Below, piece by piece: positions 12,262 through 25,800 of a stretch of DNA of 64,000 nucleotides. Made by a program: the position numbers and the translations under genes. Positions within the stretch are counted from its first letter, which is position 1, and each line of letters starts with the position of its first letter. The notes below the pieces were generated by a model that was not told the DNA's origin, did not search any database, and saw only the letters and a list, made by a program, of their open reading frames with translations. This DNA comes from Bombyx mori (taxonomy: Eukaryota > Arthropoda > Insecta > Lepidoptera > Bombycidae): NCBI RefSeq assembly GCF_030269925.1, contig NC_085121.1, positions 10,867,501 to 10,931,500 of the forward strand, in the 5' to 3' direction.

Positions 12262-12512
12262 CTTTTTTACTTGTGGTAGGACCTCTTGTGAGTCCGCACG
12301 GGTAGGTATCACCACCCTGCCTATTTCTATCGTGAAGCAGTAATGCATTTCAGTTTGAAGGGTGGGACAGCTGTTTTAACTATACTGAGACCTTAGAACT
12401 TGTATCTCAAGGTGGGTGGCGCATTTACGTTGTAGACGTCTATGGGCTCCAGTTACCACAACACCAGGTGAGCTGTGAGCCCGTCCAACTATCTAAGAAA
12501 AAAAAAATTCTA
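12262..12512 (+). repeat. Bm1-type SINE, 5'-truncated
   Basis: TTACTTGTGGTAGGACCTC through 'gtgagcccgtccaactatctaag' plus poly(A). It lacks the tRNA-like head. It fills the gap between the converging SLC6-like and ECT2 genes. Confidence 0.9.
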
Positions 12513-12539
12513 ATATATTCAGGTGCTGAACTAATTAGA

Positions 12540-13532
12540 TACGAGAGGAGCATTTAAAAAAGCCAACAGATTGAAAATAAATGTTTATTTCATCAATCAC
12601 TTAAAATGTTCATAAATATAATCTTTGTACAATGCATTAACATGCGTACACACATGATTCTGATACTGTAGTCTTGAGACTTACGTTTCAAAACGATCAT
12701 GAGCTTCTTAAGACGTGGGCGATGAAAGCTATTTACAATAAAACAATGTCCACTGTTCCTAATTAATGTAATGTTATATATTCGAGTAACTGAATTCGTT
12801 TGATTAGGAACGTTTCACAACAACAGCAGACGAAGACATTTCCGACGACTACATTATTTTAAATATCACATTATGTACATATTATTATCCAAGATTAAAT
12901 CTCCGTAATATCAATGATATTATATCAGGCTCGTGTGACAAGTTAACACATACAAACATCTAACGGCTCACGAAATACTTAAGATATTCAAACCGGTTAC
13001 CGGGAAAGTCACCCATTTCATTAATAATCCAAAAAAATTTATTACAATAACGAACATGATAAAATGTTCACAAAACCGCAAGGTTCTGATTCAGCACCTA
13101 AACTATGGACTGCTCGAATGTGAGTCGAGCCATACTAATATATTACATTTGGATATTTGCATAAAATAATTTACGTGTGACTTCTTGAAGCATTTGTTAA
13201 TATCAGAGTCTTGCGGTTTCATAAGTTACGACACTATTTTTTTTTTAAATTACAACATTTAATAAGTTCAGAAATATAATTACACGAATATTCGAATCAA
13301 ACTAGTCGGCGGCGGCGACATACAATAATACTTTAAATAACATTATTCAAACCCGCGAATCAAATTCACTTGCTCCTCAAAAGGACTCTGAAGGCACTCC
13401 CGGCAGCGCGCTCGACGACCCGACCCGTCGACGCTTCACCGTCCCACTAACGAACATTCTAGACCGATCGGCACCGAATCACAAACGTACTGAGTCAGCT
13501 CGCGTCGCGGCGGGCGGGCGTGCGGCGAGGCG
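12540..13532 (-). other. Ect2: ECT2 3'UTR (probable)
   Basis: This roughly 1-kb AT-rich, non-coding stretch follows the ECT2 stop on the - strand. On the - strand ATAAA-type signals near 12570-12590 could end the transcript. The exact cleavage site is not readable. Confidence 0.4.
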
Positions 13533-13880
13533 TCAGAACCGACGCAGCGCGTGCGCGGCGCCGGGCGCGGCCTTGCGCGTGGGCTGCACCGACAGCGGCG
13601 CCACCAGCACGCCGCCCGACGCGCCCGCCGCGCCGCCCGAGCACCCGCCCATCTCCTGCCATCAGAACAACGCCAGTGTACTCTCGGGCTCGGCTGTGCG
13701 GCTCCCTGAGCGGCCGCCGGGGACCAAACTCACGTTAATGTTGTTGCAGCTGGCCAGTCTCATCTGCGCGAGCTGCGACGCGGGCGTCAGGTTGGACGTC
13801 GAGCCGAACGGCGATATCATCGACGACATGGCTCGCTTCAGTTTCGAAGGGGTCTTGTTGAACGATAGAGCACGCCCGAC
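13533..13880 (-). CDS. Ect2: ECT2 C-terminal tail exons
   Basis: Exon 13734-13880 encodes VGRALSFNKTPSKLKRAMSS, matching the basic 'FSKTP.RALRR' tail of human ECT2 after the PH domain, which helps membrane and nuclear targeting. A clean donor GTGAGT follows at 13733-13728. The last exon 13533-13655 begins after ATGGCAG and encodes a Gly/Ala-rich end, MGGCSGGAAGASGGVLVAPL, finishing HALRRF and TGA. If the GTGAGT donor were skipped, the frame would stop after TLALF at about 13665, giving a slightly different tail. Confidence 0.8.
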
Positions 13881-16800
13881 CTGTCGATATCAACTCATTA
13901 TTATTATTTGCATTAATGTAAAATTACAAACTTAAAATATTATGAAACCGCAGATGACATTTTACTGACAACCATGAACTATCAGCACCAATAGCGGTTA
14001 GTGACGTTTTGTTACGATCGGAAAGCTATCTCAGCGGAATGTACCCGAGCACCGTTAGAAGTGTGGTAGTGGGACAGATGTAAGACGACAGTACGAATGA
14101 ATGATGTGGTTATGATCGACGCAATCGAGCACGGCACGCTGAAGGAGCACTGTTACCGCCAGCGTCAAGAAGCGAAGCGTTAGTTTTAGCCGCCCGCCCC
14201 CGACGACCGCAGCCCCGCCGCAAGCCGGCCCGCGTGATGCTGTACGGGAGTCGTTAGCGATGAGCGCGGTCGGTTAGTGCGGAGTGAGGGCGGCGTCAGA
14301 CGTCAGACCTGTGCGAGTAAGTGAGCGCGCAATACCCAAGTGTCTAGCAGGCCGGCCGCCGGCTCCGAGCGCAGCCACCCGCCCAGCCCCGCCAGCGCCT
14401 CCAGCTACAACACAACACCGCTGCGCTACTACCGTTACTATCTCACACCCTACCAACCTACGCCGTCCTTCTCCCTCATTCGACCACGGTTTTAACACGG
14501 AAACAAATATATCATATGCGTTTTAACTTTTATGACAATATGAAACGTCTAATGATTATATCAGATGTGCAAACTATGTACGATAATCGTTCGTTAAAAC
14601 TTCAAGTATTCGTTTTGAATGTTTTAACATTACATGCCTTAGTAGCGACGCGTGACGAAAAATTTGGTTTTAACATTGTGCAGCTTTTTCGATATTTCTA
14701 TGTTACGCGTTTGTTGTTATTGTCTCTTGTTCGTACGAAACAAGCTAAGCTACAAATAATACGAAAACTTAATCATGCTGTAATTATAAACATTTCAAAA
14801 CTAATTTAGAACTAATTAGAATATTTCTACTAACAAACTATTGTAGAGAACCTAAAGAGATTTTGTATTCGTCCATATTTTTGTGTCCACGAGTGTATAA
14901 TACATTACAACATTCAAGTAACATTGAATATGGTGTTCGTGAAATTGTGTTACTGCGGCTTTTGCAATTTATTATCAAAAAACAAATTTACTATGTACAG
15001 TACAGGAAATTAATTCGTACACAACCCCTACCTTTATTCTGGTTCTAGCTGCGAATTTCGAGACTTTGGATAGCGTGCTAAGGGCGAGGTCACTAGTGTC
15101 GATGTCCATTTGATGCGACTCTAGGCATGCCAGGAATTTGTCCTGCAAGAAATATGCAATGGATGAGTGTCGAGTAAACGGTGTTGGTGTTGCTGCTAAA
15201 ACTACACAAAATATCAATTAAGAGTACACAATTTCCTACAAGTACCCGTTTCGCTTTTTTCGTTTGGTTAAAATATTTCATAAAAAATAAGACTGAGATG
15301 GAAGAGAGAGATGTTACTTGAAGGAAACAAAAATAAGATTCAATTTAAATTTAAACACAAACTATAATAGGGAAGTAGAAAGAGTGTAGAAATATGACTA
15401 CACGTGCATATCAAAAGTTAATTTTTAAACTATTTAAAGATATCTAGTTACATAGTAGCTGACCTAGTACAATAGCACTAGTAATGAGACGAAAACACAA
15501 ATCAAACTGGATACTTACAGCATCCGCCTTACAAACGGTGTTCGCCATTTGTCTGCAGAGTTGCCTCAGGAAATGTGACTTGTCTACCGTTTCATCAGTA
15601 ATCATAAACGAATACAGCTTTTCCTTGAGTTCTTGGTTATTCCGGCACATTAATGCGAACACATTGTGACAATCTGAAATTTCATAAATTTAATACAATA
15701 TTAGCAAAATTATAATTTGAACTGATGGTTTTCTAAAATGTTGAAAATAAATTCATTTTTGTACAGAGAGGGTTTCTGAGGAATTATTAGAAAAACAACT
15801 CTTCCATCAATCATTTCCTTGCGACCAACAACCGCGATCGAAAAATAATTCATCCTCTTTGTGTGATGTTATTCATTGCTTCAGGAGGTAATGTTTATCG
15901 GATACCCTTTAGATCCCTGAATACTATGATAATTAATATTCTTTAATTGAGATTACAAAAAAATTATTATAGGTAAGCATTGCTGATGATAGATGATGAT
16001 TCATTATGTTTGGTATCCCGTAACCACTTACATCCTTTCCAGTGGCACATAAACCTCTAAAAATATAAGTTCACCAATAAAGGGGAACAAGTGAAACGCA
16101 ATAAAAATCTTTCAATTCCATTTTTTTTATTTCCTTAGATGGGTCGCATAAGTCTTTGCGGATGCAAGACACGAGGCTTGTTAAATCTTACCACCACACG
16201 AAATTATTTCAATTTAACAAAAGAATGAAAATGTACGAAGATGATTGTTTATTACCTTCAGCTTCTCTAATGTCGACAACTCGCTTCACAGTACTGAGTG
16301 GCATTAAGGATATATGTCTGTAGGGTTTGCTTGACCCTATCCTCATGGTGCCCGTGCCATTCGTTGGACTTTTGCTATTGAAAGCCTAAAAATATTATTA
16401 TCATTAGAAGCGGCCATCGTTTTACACAATTATGAGAATACAATTGAGAATTCGACCCCATGTCTCAAGGTAGGTGGCGGTATTCATGTTGCGTTATCTA
16501 TGAGAGTAGAGAAGAGTCGCAGCATTTCCTAAAGACTTTTTGATTGAATATCAAGGATCCTACTGAGCAGTTTCCTCAAAACGGAGCGCGAGACTGCTTC
16601 GTGCCACCAATAAGAACGACAGTACACACCTAAATGCAATTTATGAGATTTTTTTATTTTTTTATATATGAGATGCCGTAAGCAAAATAAAAGTTATCAT
16701 TTTTGTTAATTAGTAAAAGAAATGATAACTGTCTTAGGATCTACCTGAGACCTATTAAATTTAATTGTAAGAAAAAAAAAGTTTCTTTAGTGTGGTATTT

Positions 16801-19800
16801 TGAATAGTTTTACTTACTTTAGACCTCTTCTTGCAAACTTCCATAGTATCAGTAAACAAAAACAATACTAGGTGATCCCCTCTTCCTGAGAGTTCTTTAG
16901 ATAGTTCTACGACTTCGCACCGCGAAACGAAAGACCGATGCGACGAAACAAGATGAGCCTGTAGAAATATGATAATAAGAATATTTTATAGATCTCTCTT
17001 TTTATACTGAATACTGAAATCAGAAAGGTTAATCTTCATGTTTAAGATAATTTTATTACTAACAGAAATTATCAGATATATAATTATCGTGACTGTGAAA
17101 CGCATTAAAAGTAGTAAAATTAGTATAGTATGTATTTGAGAGAATAAAAGAATATTACATATTCCTAATTTAAATAAATCCCTCTTAACAGTCCTTGATT
17201 TTCAACTTTACTGTATAAACTTTATATAACGCGGTTTAAATTTTACTAAATGTGACGTCATTAGTGGTTATAGCAGGCGACGAACTAATCACACAATATA
17301 AATTAAAATACAACACTTAGCCACATGTGACATCATGCGTTGTGATTGATGTTACAAAGTGTTACGAAATTTTATTTGGTAATGTAAAATTTCGATTATA
17401 AATATTTTACAAAAATAATTAATCAATGGTTTGATATCTAATTTAATTTATTAACATTTTATTATGATTGCCTTTTATTTACTTTATATTAATTAACTAA
17501 GTTAGTGTTGTTGTTCTTTTGCACCTCTTATAATTTGAATTCGAAAAAAAAATCCAACAAGATTGAATTGAAAGGTGGTTGAATTGAAAGTATTACAGAA
17601 AATTCCAGTTATTCTTTATATAAAAGACAGTTAGCAAGGTAATATTTATAATCAAACAGAAAGGTATCTAGATATAATCATAACGAAATTAACTATTCTC
17701 TCAAACTTTTATATCGATGGTTAAATAGTTACTGGTGTCAGGGCCTCTTGTCACCGGGCATACTTTTCATCCGTGAAGTAGTAATGCGTTTCGGTTTGAA
17801 GGGTGGGGCAGCCGTTGTAACTATACTGAGACCTTAGAACTCATATCTCAAGGCGATTGACTCAACACCAGGTGAGCCGTGAGCTCTTCCCACTCACAGC
17901 AATAAATAAAAAAATTATCGAAAGTTTGAAATCGTCTGTGTGAGTCCCACCTAGTGGGATAATAGAGTATGTATAGTAAGTATGTTACCGGGCACTGGTC
18001 GATTTCGTTGTATATGTCGAACATCTGCAGCTGCCCCTCGGTCTTGCGCTTGTCCTCGTTGATGTGCGACATGACCTCGCGCAGCCCGGCCAGCGCCTTG
18101 GTCAGCGCCGCGTGGTCCGGGTTCGACTTGTGGGTGTGCTTCAGTATATCTGCATTTGTTACAAAACGAACGCTATTATATAAAGGTATTTTACCGGTTG
18201 GTGGCGGCATATACGTTTTTGACGTCTATGTCTATGGGCCCCGGTAAACATTTATTATTAGGTGGGTCGTAAGGTCGTCCAGCAAACTATGCAATTAAAA
18301 AAAACAGCTTTTACAATTTCGTAACCACGGACGATTGAAAAACTGTAAATTATTACAGGAAGGAACCATAGGAAATAATATTTTATAATGACAACAAAAA
18401 ATGCGATATTAAAAAGTAAGAGCACTTTTAATTATTATTTCATTACTGAAAAAGACAAAAGAAAAAACTAAGAAAGTTTTCGAAAATTTCCATATGAATT
18501 CATACATTAAATTTTTTTTTAATTAATAAAAGGCCTAGAATTGGTAGAAGAACATTTATAAGAAAATATAATATCAGTACAAAATGAATACGATACGAAT
18601 GAAATGTTATACCCACCATCAAGTAGTAAGCTTATGCTAGGTAATCGCTGCACTGGTCTTATAAGTAGCTCCTGTAAACTTTGTCTACCACACTCTGGTT
18701 TTGTTTGACATATTTTCAGGAATGCATGAAATCTGCAATAAAAAGTATTGATATAATTTATTTGATAAATTATGACATATTTTAGTATGTACATTAGAAT
18801 TCTTGTTTACTAACACAACTAGGTAGCTTAGTATCGTTGCTTCACAGTATTTTGTCTGTATACACCGAAAGTGAGTGTTGATTTCCTCTTTGACATGTGG
18901 GCTCAAGTGTCAACTGTATTACAAAGGTCTTTCCAAAGCTTTCAAACTGGAATTACTTACTGAGTTTTTACAATATCATCGAAATTCTACCATAATTACT
19001 GACACCTCAAGATTTAGATAATTTTCAGTGTACTATAATTTTCTTGTAGTTGTTGACATTTTGAAAAATCTATTTCCGTAAAAGACAAAGTATACGTCAT
19101 AAAACGTCATGCTATTTAACTGTTGTATAGTTGGGTATTTGTATTGCAGTATGTAATTTCTTTCCCGTCAAAGTCGTTGGTAGGCATCTTGCACTATGCT
19201 ACCTATTTTATACTATCTATTTTAGGATGTGTAGTACCTTGGGTTCTCACGGTCGCATTGTTGCAGCATTTCTTTTGTGTTCTCGAAGAAGTTGACAAAC
19301 GGTGGGTACGCCTTCACCATGTCGGGTGTGTACTGCAGCACGAGCTGACCTATGCTCTTCTCTTCGCTCCAATGTGCTTGCGTGTACCGAAGTTCTTCTA
19401 ACATGCGCCTTAAAAGCACCTTTACTTTAATAACACTATCAAATATTACTAACTATATTTTTATTAATATTTTTTTCACTGCCTTTGTAGACGGCACTCG
19501 GCCAACTTGATGGATGACCAGACATCATCAGTCCTGGACTTCAGCAGAGGTAGGGGCATAACCTAACCGTTTCCTTCTAAATTAAATACTCACTGATGAA
19601 GTTCATAGATCGGTGGTAAATTTCCAAATATTATTTTTAATTCTGTATTATTGAGCAGTGCTTGATTTTTCCCGTTACTATTGTCTTCTTCAGCCATTTC
19701 TTCTAAGGGTTGCTTGAACATCTAAAAGAAAGATGTTTTGTTAAAACAGAGTTATTTTTTCATAAAAACAAAAAAAAAATCTATAGATCTCACCGTAACT

Positions 19801-22800
19801 ATTGTATGTAATATTCCAACATAATTCGACTCTGTCTGGAGCAACTCCATAAAGACTTGTTGTCGCGGAGACATCAATTTTCGGACCACATTGTCGGAAA
19901 CTTCGGATTCTAGATAAAGTATTACAAATCAGTACTTCTTAATTTGTTTTTCAAGTTCCTCACTTGGAAAATAAATTGAGACAGCGTAAGTTACCTTCAA
20001 GGATCGGTTTCCCATCAGGGGAAGTTGTACAGTCGAGCAGAGTCCTAGAAAGGTTGAGCAGCACAGCATCGCCCACCGAGGAGCGACGTTTGTGCAGTGC
20101 GGAGTCGCCACCGCGTAGTTTCCGTTTTCGCAGCCGCTGTAGGTGCGCGGGCGTGCACGCGCCGCCCGCCTCCTCCCCGCCGCCCGCCGCTCCCGCCGCG
20201 CCCGGCGTCGCCACACCGGCGCCCGCACCACCTACAGACGACCGCCGCGACATCTCCTCCAGGTACTGCCGTATACAAAATTCATTTTAATTTTACATAA
20301 TAATATATCATTATTTATAATTTCTCATTAATATCATTATTTTGTTCTCATAACAACAACCGCAACAAAAAACTATGTTCCGAAGATTTCAGAATCCAAA
20401 TGGTAACCAGTAAAAGTGTACCATTGAAGTAAACGGGTTGGTGCTACCGTCTTCTTTGTACCTTAAAGCAAACATGCTTATCGGTGTAAAAGGTAGAGTA
20501 GTTATTATGCGAATCATTGAATCAATTCAATCACATCAAGGTGTACTGCGGAATTAAGCTTGTCGAGCTTATGTATGGAAATTTGGTGACCGTATACTTG
20601 TGACACTTAAGACTAGGAGTGGGTAATATCGGTTTTGCCGCGTATCGAATCGTATCTATATATCGAGGATCAATATCGGATATTGAATCTATATATTTTC
20701 TGAATCTATATATTGATGGGTGCTAGTAGATTTTCTCGATTCATGATATTTGAGATTTGAAACGATACGCTGATATAATATCATAGTAGATATAGATTTA
20801 AGTCAACGTTATACGGTTGGTTTTCTGATATCAATTTATAATATGATCTTAAAGTAATAAAAAGAACATGAAAATAAAAATATCAAAAAAACTTTCCTTC
20901 ATGCTTTTACCAGGCTTAGGACTGGCTACATTATTTTCAGTTTTTAGTATTTTGTGTCTTAATTTAAAATTACAAAATATACCAAAAGAGTGTAGATTTC
21001 AAAGTTTAATACAAACACAAGAAATAAACTCAATTATTTGGATTCAACTAAAAATAGAAAAATGTGTACTTTAAAAATCAAACACAAAAAAAATGTGTGC
21101 GTGTACTAGTGTACACACGTAAGAAGTGAAACTTGTTTATGGCCTTATTTTTCGAAAAATGATCTACATGCAACTTTCTAGAAATTGGTTAAATAAAGTT
21201 AAATTAGATAAAGTTTAAACAAAAGGATTTTATTATCATAGACATGAACACAAAAAAGTTAAATTAGATAAAGTTTAAACAAAAGGATTTTATTATCATA
21301 GACATGAATACAAAACAGATGGCGCGTAACGGAAAAAAGTGACGCGTAACCGAAAAATGTGACGGTAAATTTTTTTCCAACGCCGATAAGGAAGTTTCAC
21401 TTCAAAAACTTTTAAGTATTTATAAACACTTGTCCAAAAATTCTAGTTCAAGGTCAAAGCGCGTGAAATTAAATTCAACGATGCAAATAGGCTATACTGC
21501 ATTCAAGTTAGGGTCGAAAGTTGAAACTTCTTTCCTTAATTGTATCCTGCTGATACGCTAAGAATAATCTACAGACATATAGACTTAAATATAAGGTTTA
21601 CAATTGTATGGATAATGCCTGTTTCTGTTTCATTCATCACATGATATCCCTATCGTGCGCTCACTCACTCTGGCCGATTCGATACGAACCAAACGAATAT
21701 TGCTGATATTAACGAATCGGTACGATATGCCGATGCGCATCACATCGAGCAATATCGTGTATCGGCTGATATCGAAATATAGGTTTCGATTCACGAATCG
21801 GTACGATATGGCGATGCGCATCACATCGAGCAATATCGTGTATCGGCTGATATCGATATATAGATTTCGTGCGGGGCGATATCGGATTCAACGATATTGC
21901 TGCGATATATAGATATTGAATCTATATACGATTTATATCACCCACTCCTACTTAACACGGAGTCTAAATTACTTACATCTTTGAAAAGAAAATCTCCCTC
22001 ATCTTGTGCCTCTTCATTTTGCACGGATGCCCAAAACCATTCGGCCTTGACGACGTGAACACGCGATGAGCACTCGGGAGCCACCACGGTGTTGTGTTCG
22101 TCGACCACCTAATAGTGAAAATAAAATGAGATGTATTTCGAATAAGTGCTAAATGACCTACCACCGACCTAAAAATAATTCTTCCCGATAACTGTTCCAC
22201 TGTAACGTTAAGGGCATACAGTTAAGTGCAGGGCTTAATATTATAATTTATAAAGCACTAATTATCTCTCACGTAATATGAATATTCGTAGGCATGCAAC
22301 CAGACCGAAACGTATAAAACAAGGGGACCTCGATTCGAAGAATGGCAGCGACGAGTCCAAATATTTTGTAATGTAAGCTTTTTTAGATTTTAATATTTAG
22401 TAGAAGTGAATAAAATGGTGTTAGTACCGGTAGCGATATTCCATGGCATTGCGAAATGGCGCGGGCGTCTTGGATGGGAGGCGTCGAGGCGGGCGGCGGC
22501 TGCTCGAGAACGAACGGGTGCGCGGGGACGGAAGCGGGGGTGGGAGAGGGACGGACGCTGGGGGAGGGGGGACCTGCGGCTTTCCGCAACTCTATGCTGC
22601 CGCAAATAGAATGACGCTGAGCGCGCAACCACACACTCTGAGGAGTTTTGAATACAGCAGAATCATCCAGTTCATCAAGATCTGCACGTTTGACTGGTGG
22701 TGTCATTTCAGTACTGTCTACTGTATCGACTTGCACGGGAGAAATATCAAACTTCATTTCGTCCAGTTCTCTTTTCGGTGTTGAAACATTTTTCAAATTT

Positions 22801-25800
22801 GAAGGCAAGTGAGACGGATCCACTTCGACTGTATTGCGTTCGGCTCTCTTCTCGTATTTCTTTTTACGTTCACTTCTAAACGACGCGGTAAATGATTTGA
22901 CGCTTCGTCTTAATTTAGAAGCAGACTTTGCTGTTTTAGAACTTCTTAACGATGCGAACGATATATCAAAAAAGCCCGATTGTTTAATCGTATTCATAGA
23001 GCATATAGATGCGTTATCGTCTTCCGATCTGATGGGAGAAGAGGTAGAAGCGATGAATTCCCCAGCTGGATCTGTTGGTTTAACGTTTTCTGGACTTACT
23101 GGCTCCACTATTATGTCGCCTGTGGGTTTGGTGAGAGATTCTCTTTTAGATTTTTTGAAAATCGTTGGTTTAGTTTTAAATTTGAAGGAATCTTTAATTT
23201 TCAACCTTTTTATGGATTTACAATTATTCTCATCACATTTATCAGGAGATAAATTCACATCGACGGTGCTTTCTTGAAAATTTGTATCAGTCGAATTGCG
23301 ACTTCTTTTTTTACCAGATGAAATAGTGGTCGTAGATTGTTGCAATTCTTTATTTCGAGTGGGGGTCGGCAACAAGAATTCACCTTTAGGATCAAGATCA
23401 CATAAGCTCTTAGTGAGAGAAGAATGGAGAGAGCCAACTTCGTTGAAACAATCGACTAGATTAAATACATTCATAGATTTGTTACGAAATACTTCTCGTT
23501 TATCTTTTACGTTACATTTCAAAGATCCGTGGCTCGTTTGGGAATCTTTATTTTCTTTGCCGCCGTTACTATGTTTTCGGTACTCTATACGTTCACCGTG
23601 TGAACTATTTTTTTCTTCTTTATAAGAATAAAAATCGTCTGTATACGATTTCCCTACTAAACTATCAGCTAATTTATCTTTGGATGTGTATTGTTTTTCT
23701 CGAATTTCACTTAAAGCTCGCTGTATGCGTTTGTCCTTTTCATCGTGGAGAACTTCATGGCTAGTATCGGCTGCATGTTTGACAGGACTAGCGCGGCATC
23801 CTGACAGCCGTGCCGATAGTCTACGGTATAACGAAGTCTTTGGAGTGGACTGAGAACGATTGGGAGTCGATCGGGATGGTTTAGAAGAGGAGCTCGGAGT
23901 GGTCTGGTGAGGCGATAGGATAAGCGAACGACCGAAAGTCTCCCCATTGGCCATAACCTGAAACATGTGTGAACACACCACGCAATGATGTAATGAAGCC
24001 ATTCCGATACAAACATGCATCACGATTATCAACGTGATTAAATAGTTAGAACATAAAGAAGCTGGTGTCTGTTCTATGTTAATGTAATTGGTCAAGAATT
24101 ATTTTATCTCGACCAAAATAATGAATTGAGTTGTCAATATTAATTAATTTTACATAAAAAAATTATATATATTAAATAATTCTACTGCACTACTGTAGGT
24201 TCGCTAATAATAAAATATTGACAGCAAACAGTGAAAGCACAATACTGAGTCGACCAAACAGTGATTATAGCGCAGTATTCACATCAGCAAATGAAATGTG
24301 TTCTGTGTATGTAAGTGCGCAAATTACAGAGTACGGTCATTAAAACCTGTTATATTTTTTTTTAAGTATACATTCTATAGATAATGTTTAAAAAAACAAT
24401 GGGTCGACTTTACGTCGTGCGGTGAGGAAAGAGAGGGATGCAATTCTAGTGCTCGCTAAGCGACTCTTAAGCTGTTACAGAACTAAAAGTATCCACAATA
24501 GGTAAATAACACATGAAAGTATGAATGGCCTTACACTCAAATACCAGAATGTGGGACAGTGGTATCTATCTGAGTTAAACATTAGCATAACTATCTGTCG
24601 TTTGATTATGAAACTACAACTACCGACATTGAGTCGTAAAGCAGCTGATAATGTGTGTTTGCAATACTACTTAGCCGTTCAATGTGTTACACAAACAACG
24701 GCTGACATTGACAATGTTGCTAAATAGAGCTCCACTATCAAAATAGTTAATGAATTTAAAAATATATCTGAGTACATTACTGAATATCTAGATGACAACT
24801 AATGCAGTGTAAATAATATAATAGCTGGTGTTCCCGAGGGTAATACGTGCATACTACATGCTGATTTCACAACGCTAAGCTTGATGACTAATGTGCAAAA
24901 TAAACTAAAAATAAACTGTGAGAATTTTATAAATAAACAGATACGCAATGCATCCAAAAGTTTATATACATATGCATATGCTACAGAGTTGAATAAAATT
25001 TAATAAATAAAAATTACATTTGTGGGTCATATAGATTTATACATCAGAGATTTAAGATCAGTGTCATATAACACTGAAGTGCTTAAATGTCATTTAGAAT
25101 AATATTATATGTGTGAATATTAATAATATATATTATCTATGTAACTATTATAGAGCAATATTTCTCAAAATTAGAACCATAAAATCGGAACTACTTTTTA
25201 GTAAAAATTATTTCTATACAGATTTGGGTCTAATTTTTTTATTTCTTAGTTTTGTATGACAATCTTTGGATCATAATTAAGAAAACAAATCATAAATTTT
25301 TTTCTCATAGTTATAAACTAAAAAAAAACATTTATGCCAATTACAAAATGAAATGTTCTATTACAGATTGGTACTATGAAAATCCGACTTTATGCTTCTA
25401 ATATCTGAGATTTAACAATGAGAGCTGCCGTTACGAAATTTAGTGCTTTTTATTCAATAATCAGACAAGCATTCTCTATCAAATATTGCCTGCCTCTCTG
25501 ACAGAATATAAAACAGTTGAGACAATATATTAATTTATTAAAAACAAAACAAATTTATTTGTGTTTTGTATGTTCTTGTATTTTATTCTTGAATAAATTC
25601 AATGCCCTTAACCAATTGGAACTATTCTTTGAGGATTTGATCACATTATTAAATAATTATGAATAAATGTTACTTACGACGTGCGTACAGTCCGGATCGT
25701 CGAGTGGACAGACGGCGCCTCCGTTGCTGGCGAGCACCTCGCCCATGTGTTGGGTCTCATCCTCCGGGAAGCCGACGAAGCACACCCTCGCTCCGGCGAA

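Larger units (their letters stand above)
20614..21950. mobile_element. Non-autonomous hAT-like element (MITE)
   Basis: Ends are TAGGAGTGGGTAATATCG (20614) and its near inverse CGATTTATATCACCCACTCCTA (21950). Flanking 8-bp sequences CTTAAGAC (20606-20613) and CTTAACAC (21951-21958) differ at one base: an 8-bp target duplication and TA(G)NG-type ends point to hAT. The inner ends are packed with CGATAT/ATATCG words, the sort of subterminal repeats hAT transposases bind. No transposase frame is present. It sits in the ECT2 intron between exons 19995-20265 and 21977-22108, 18 bp from the latter's donor. Confidence 0.75.

Noticed and set aside
19929..20331. Several overlapping Arg/Pro/Ala-rich open frames on both strands
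   Set aside because: Shadows of the GC-rich ECT2 linker exon 19995-20265. Only the - strand frame with LRKRKLRGG joins its neighbours in phase.
21630..21912. Repetitive frames (YRFVN..DVMRI) and a CRISPR-like repeat look
   Set aside because: They come from the 81-bp tandem repeat of the hAT-like element in a eukaryotic intron. Two units with no spacers are not a CRISPR array.
22390..22784. Gly/Arg-rich frames on the + strand
   Set aside because: Antisense to the GC-rich end of the large intronic ORF; no independent support.
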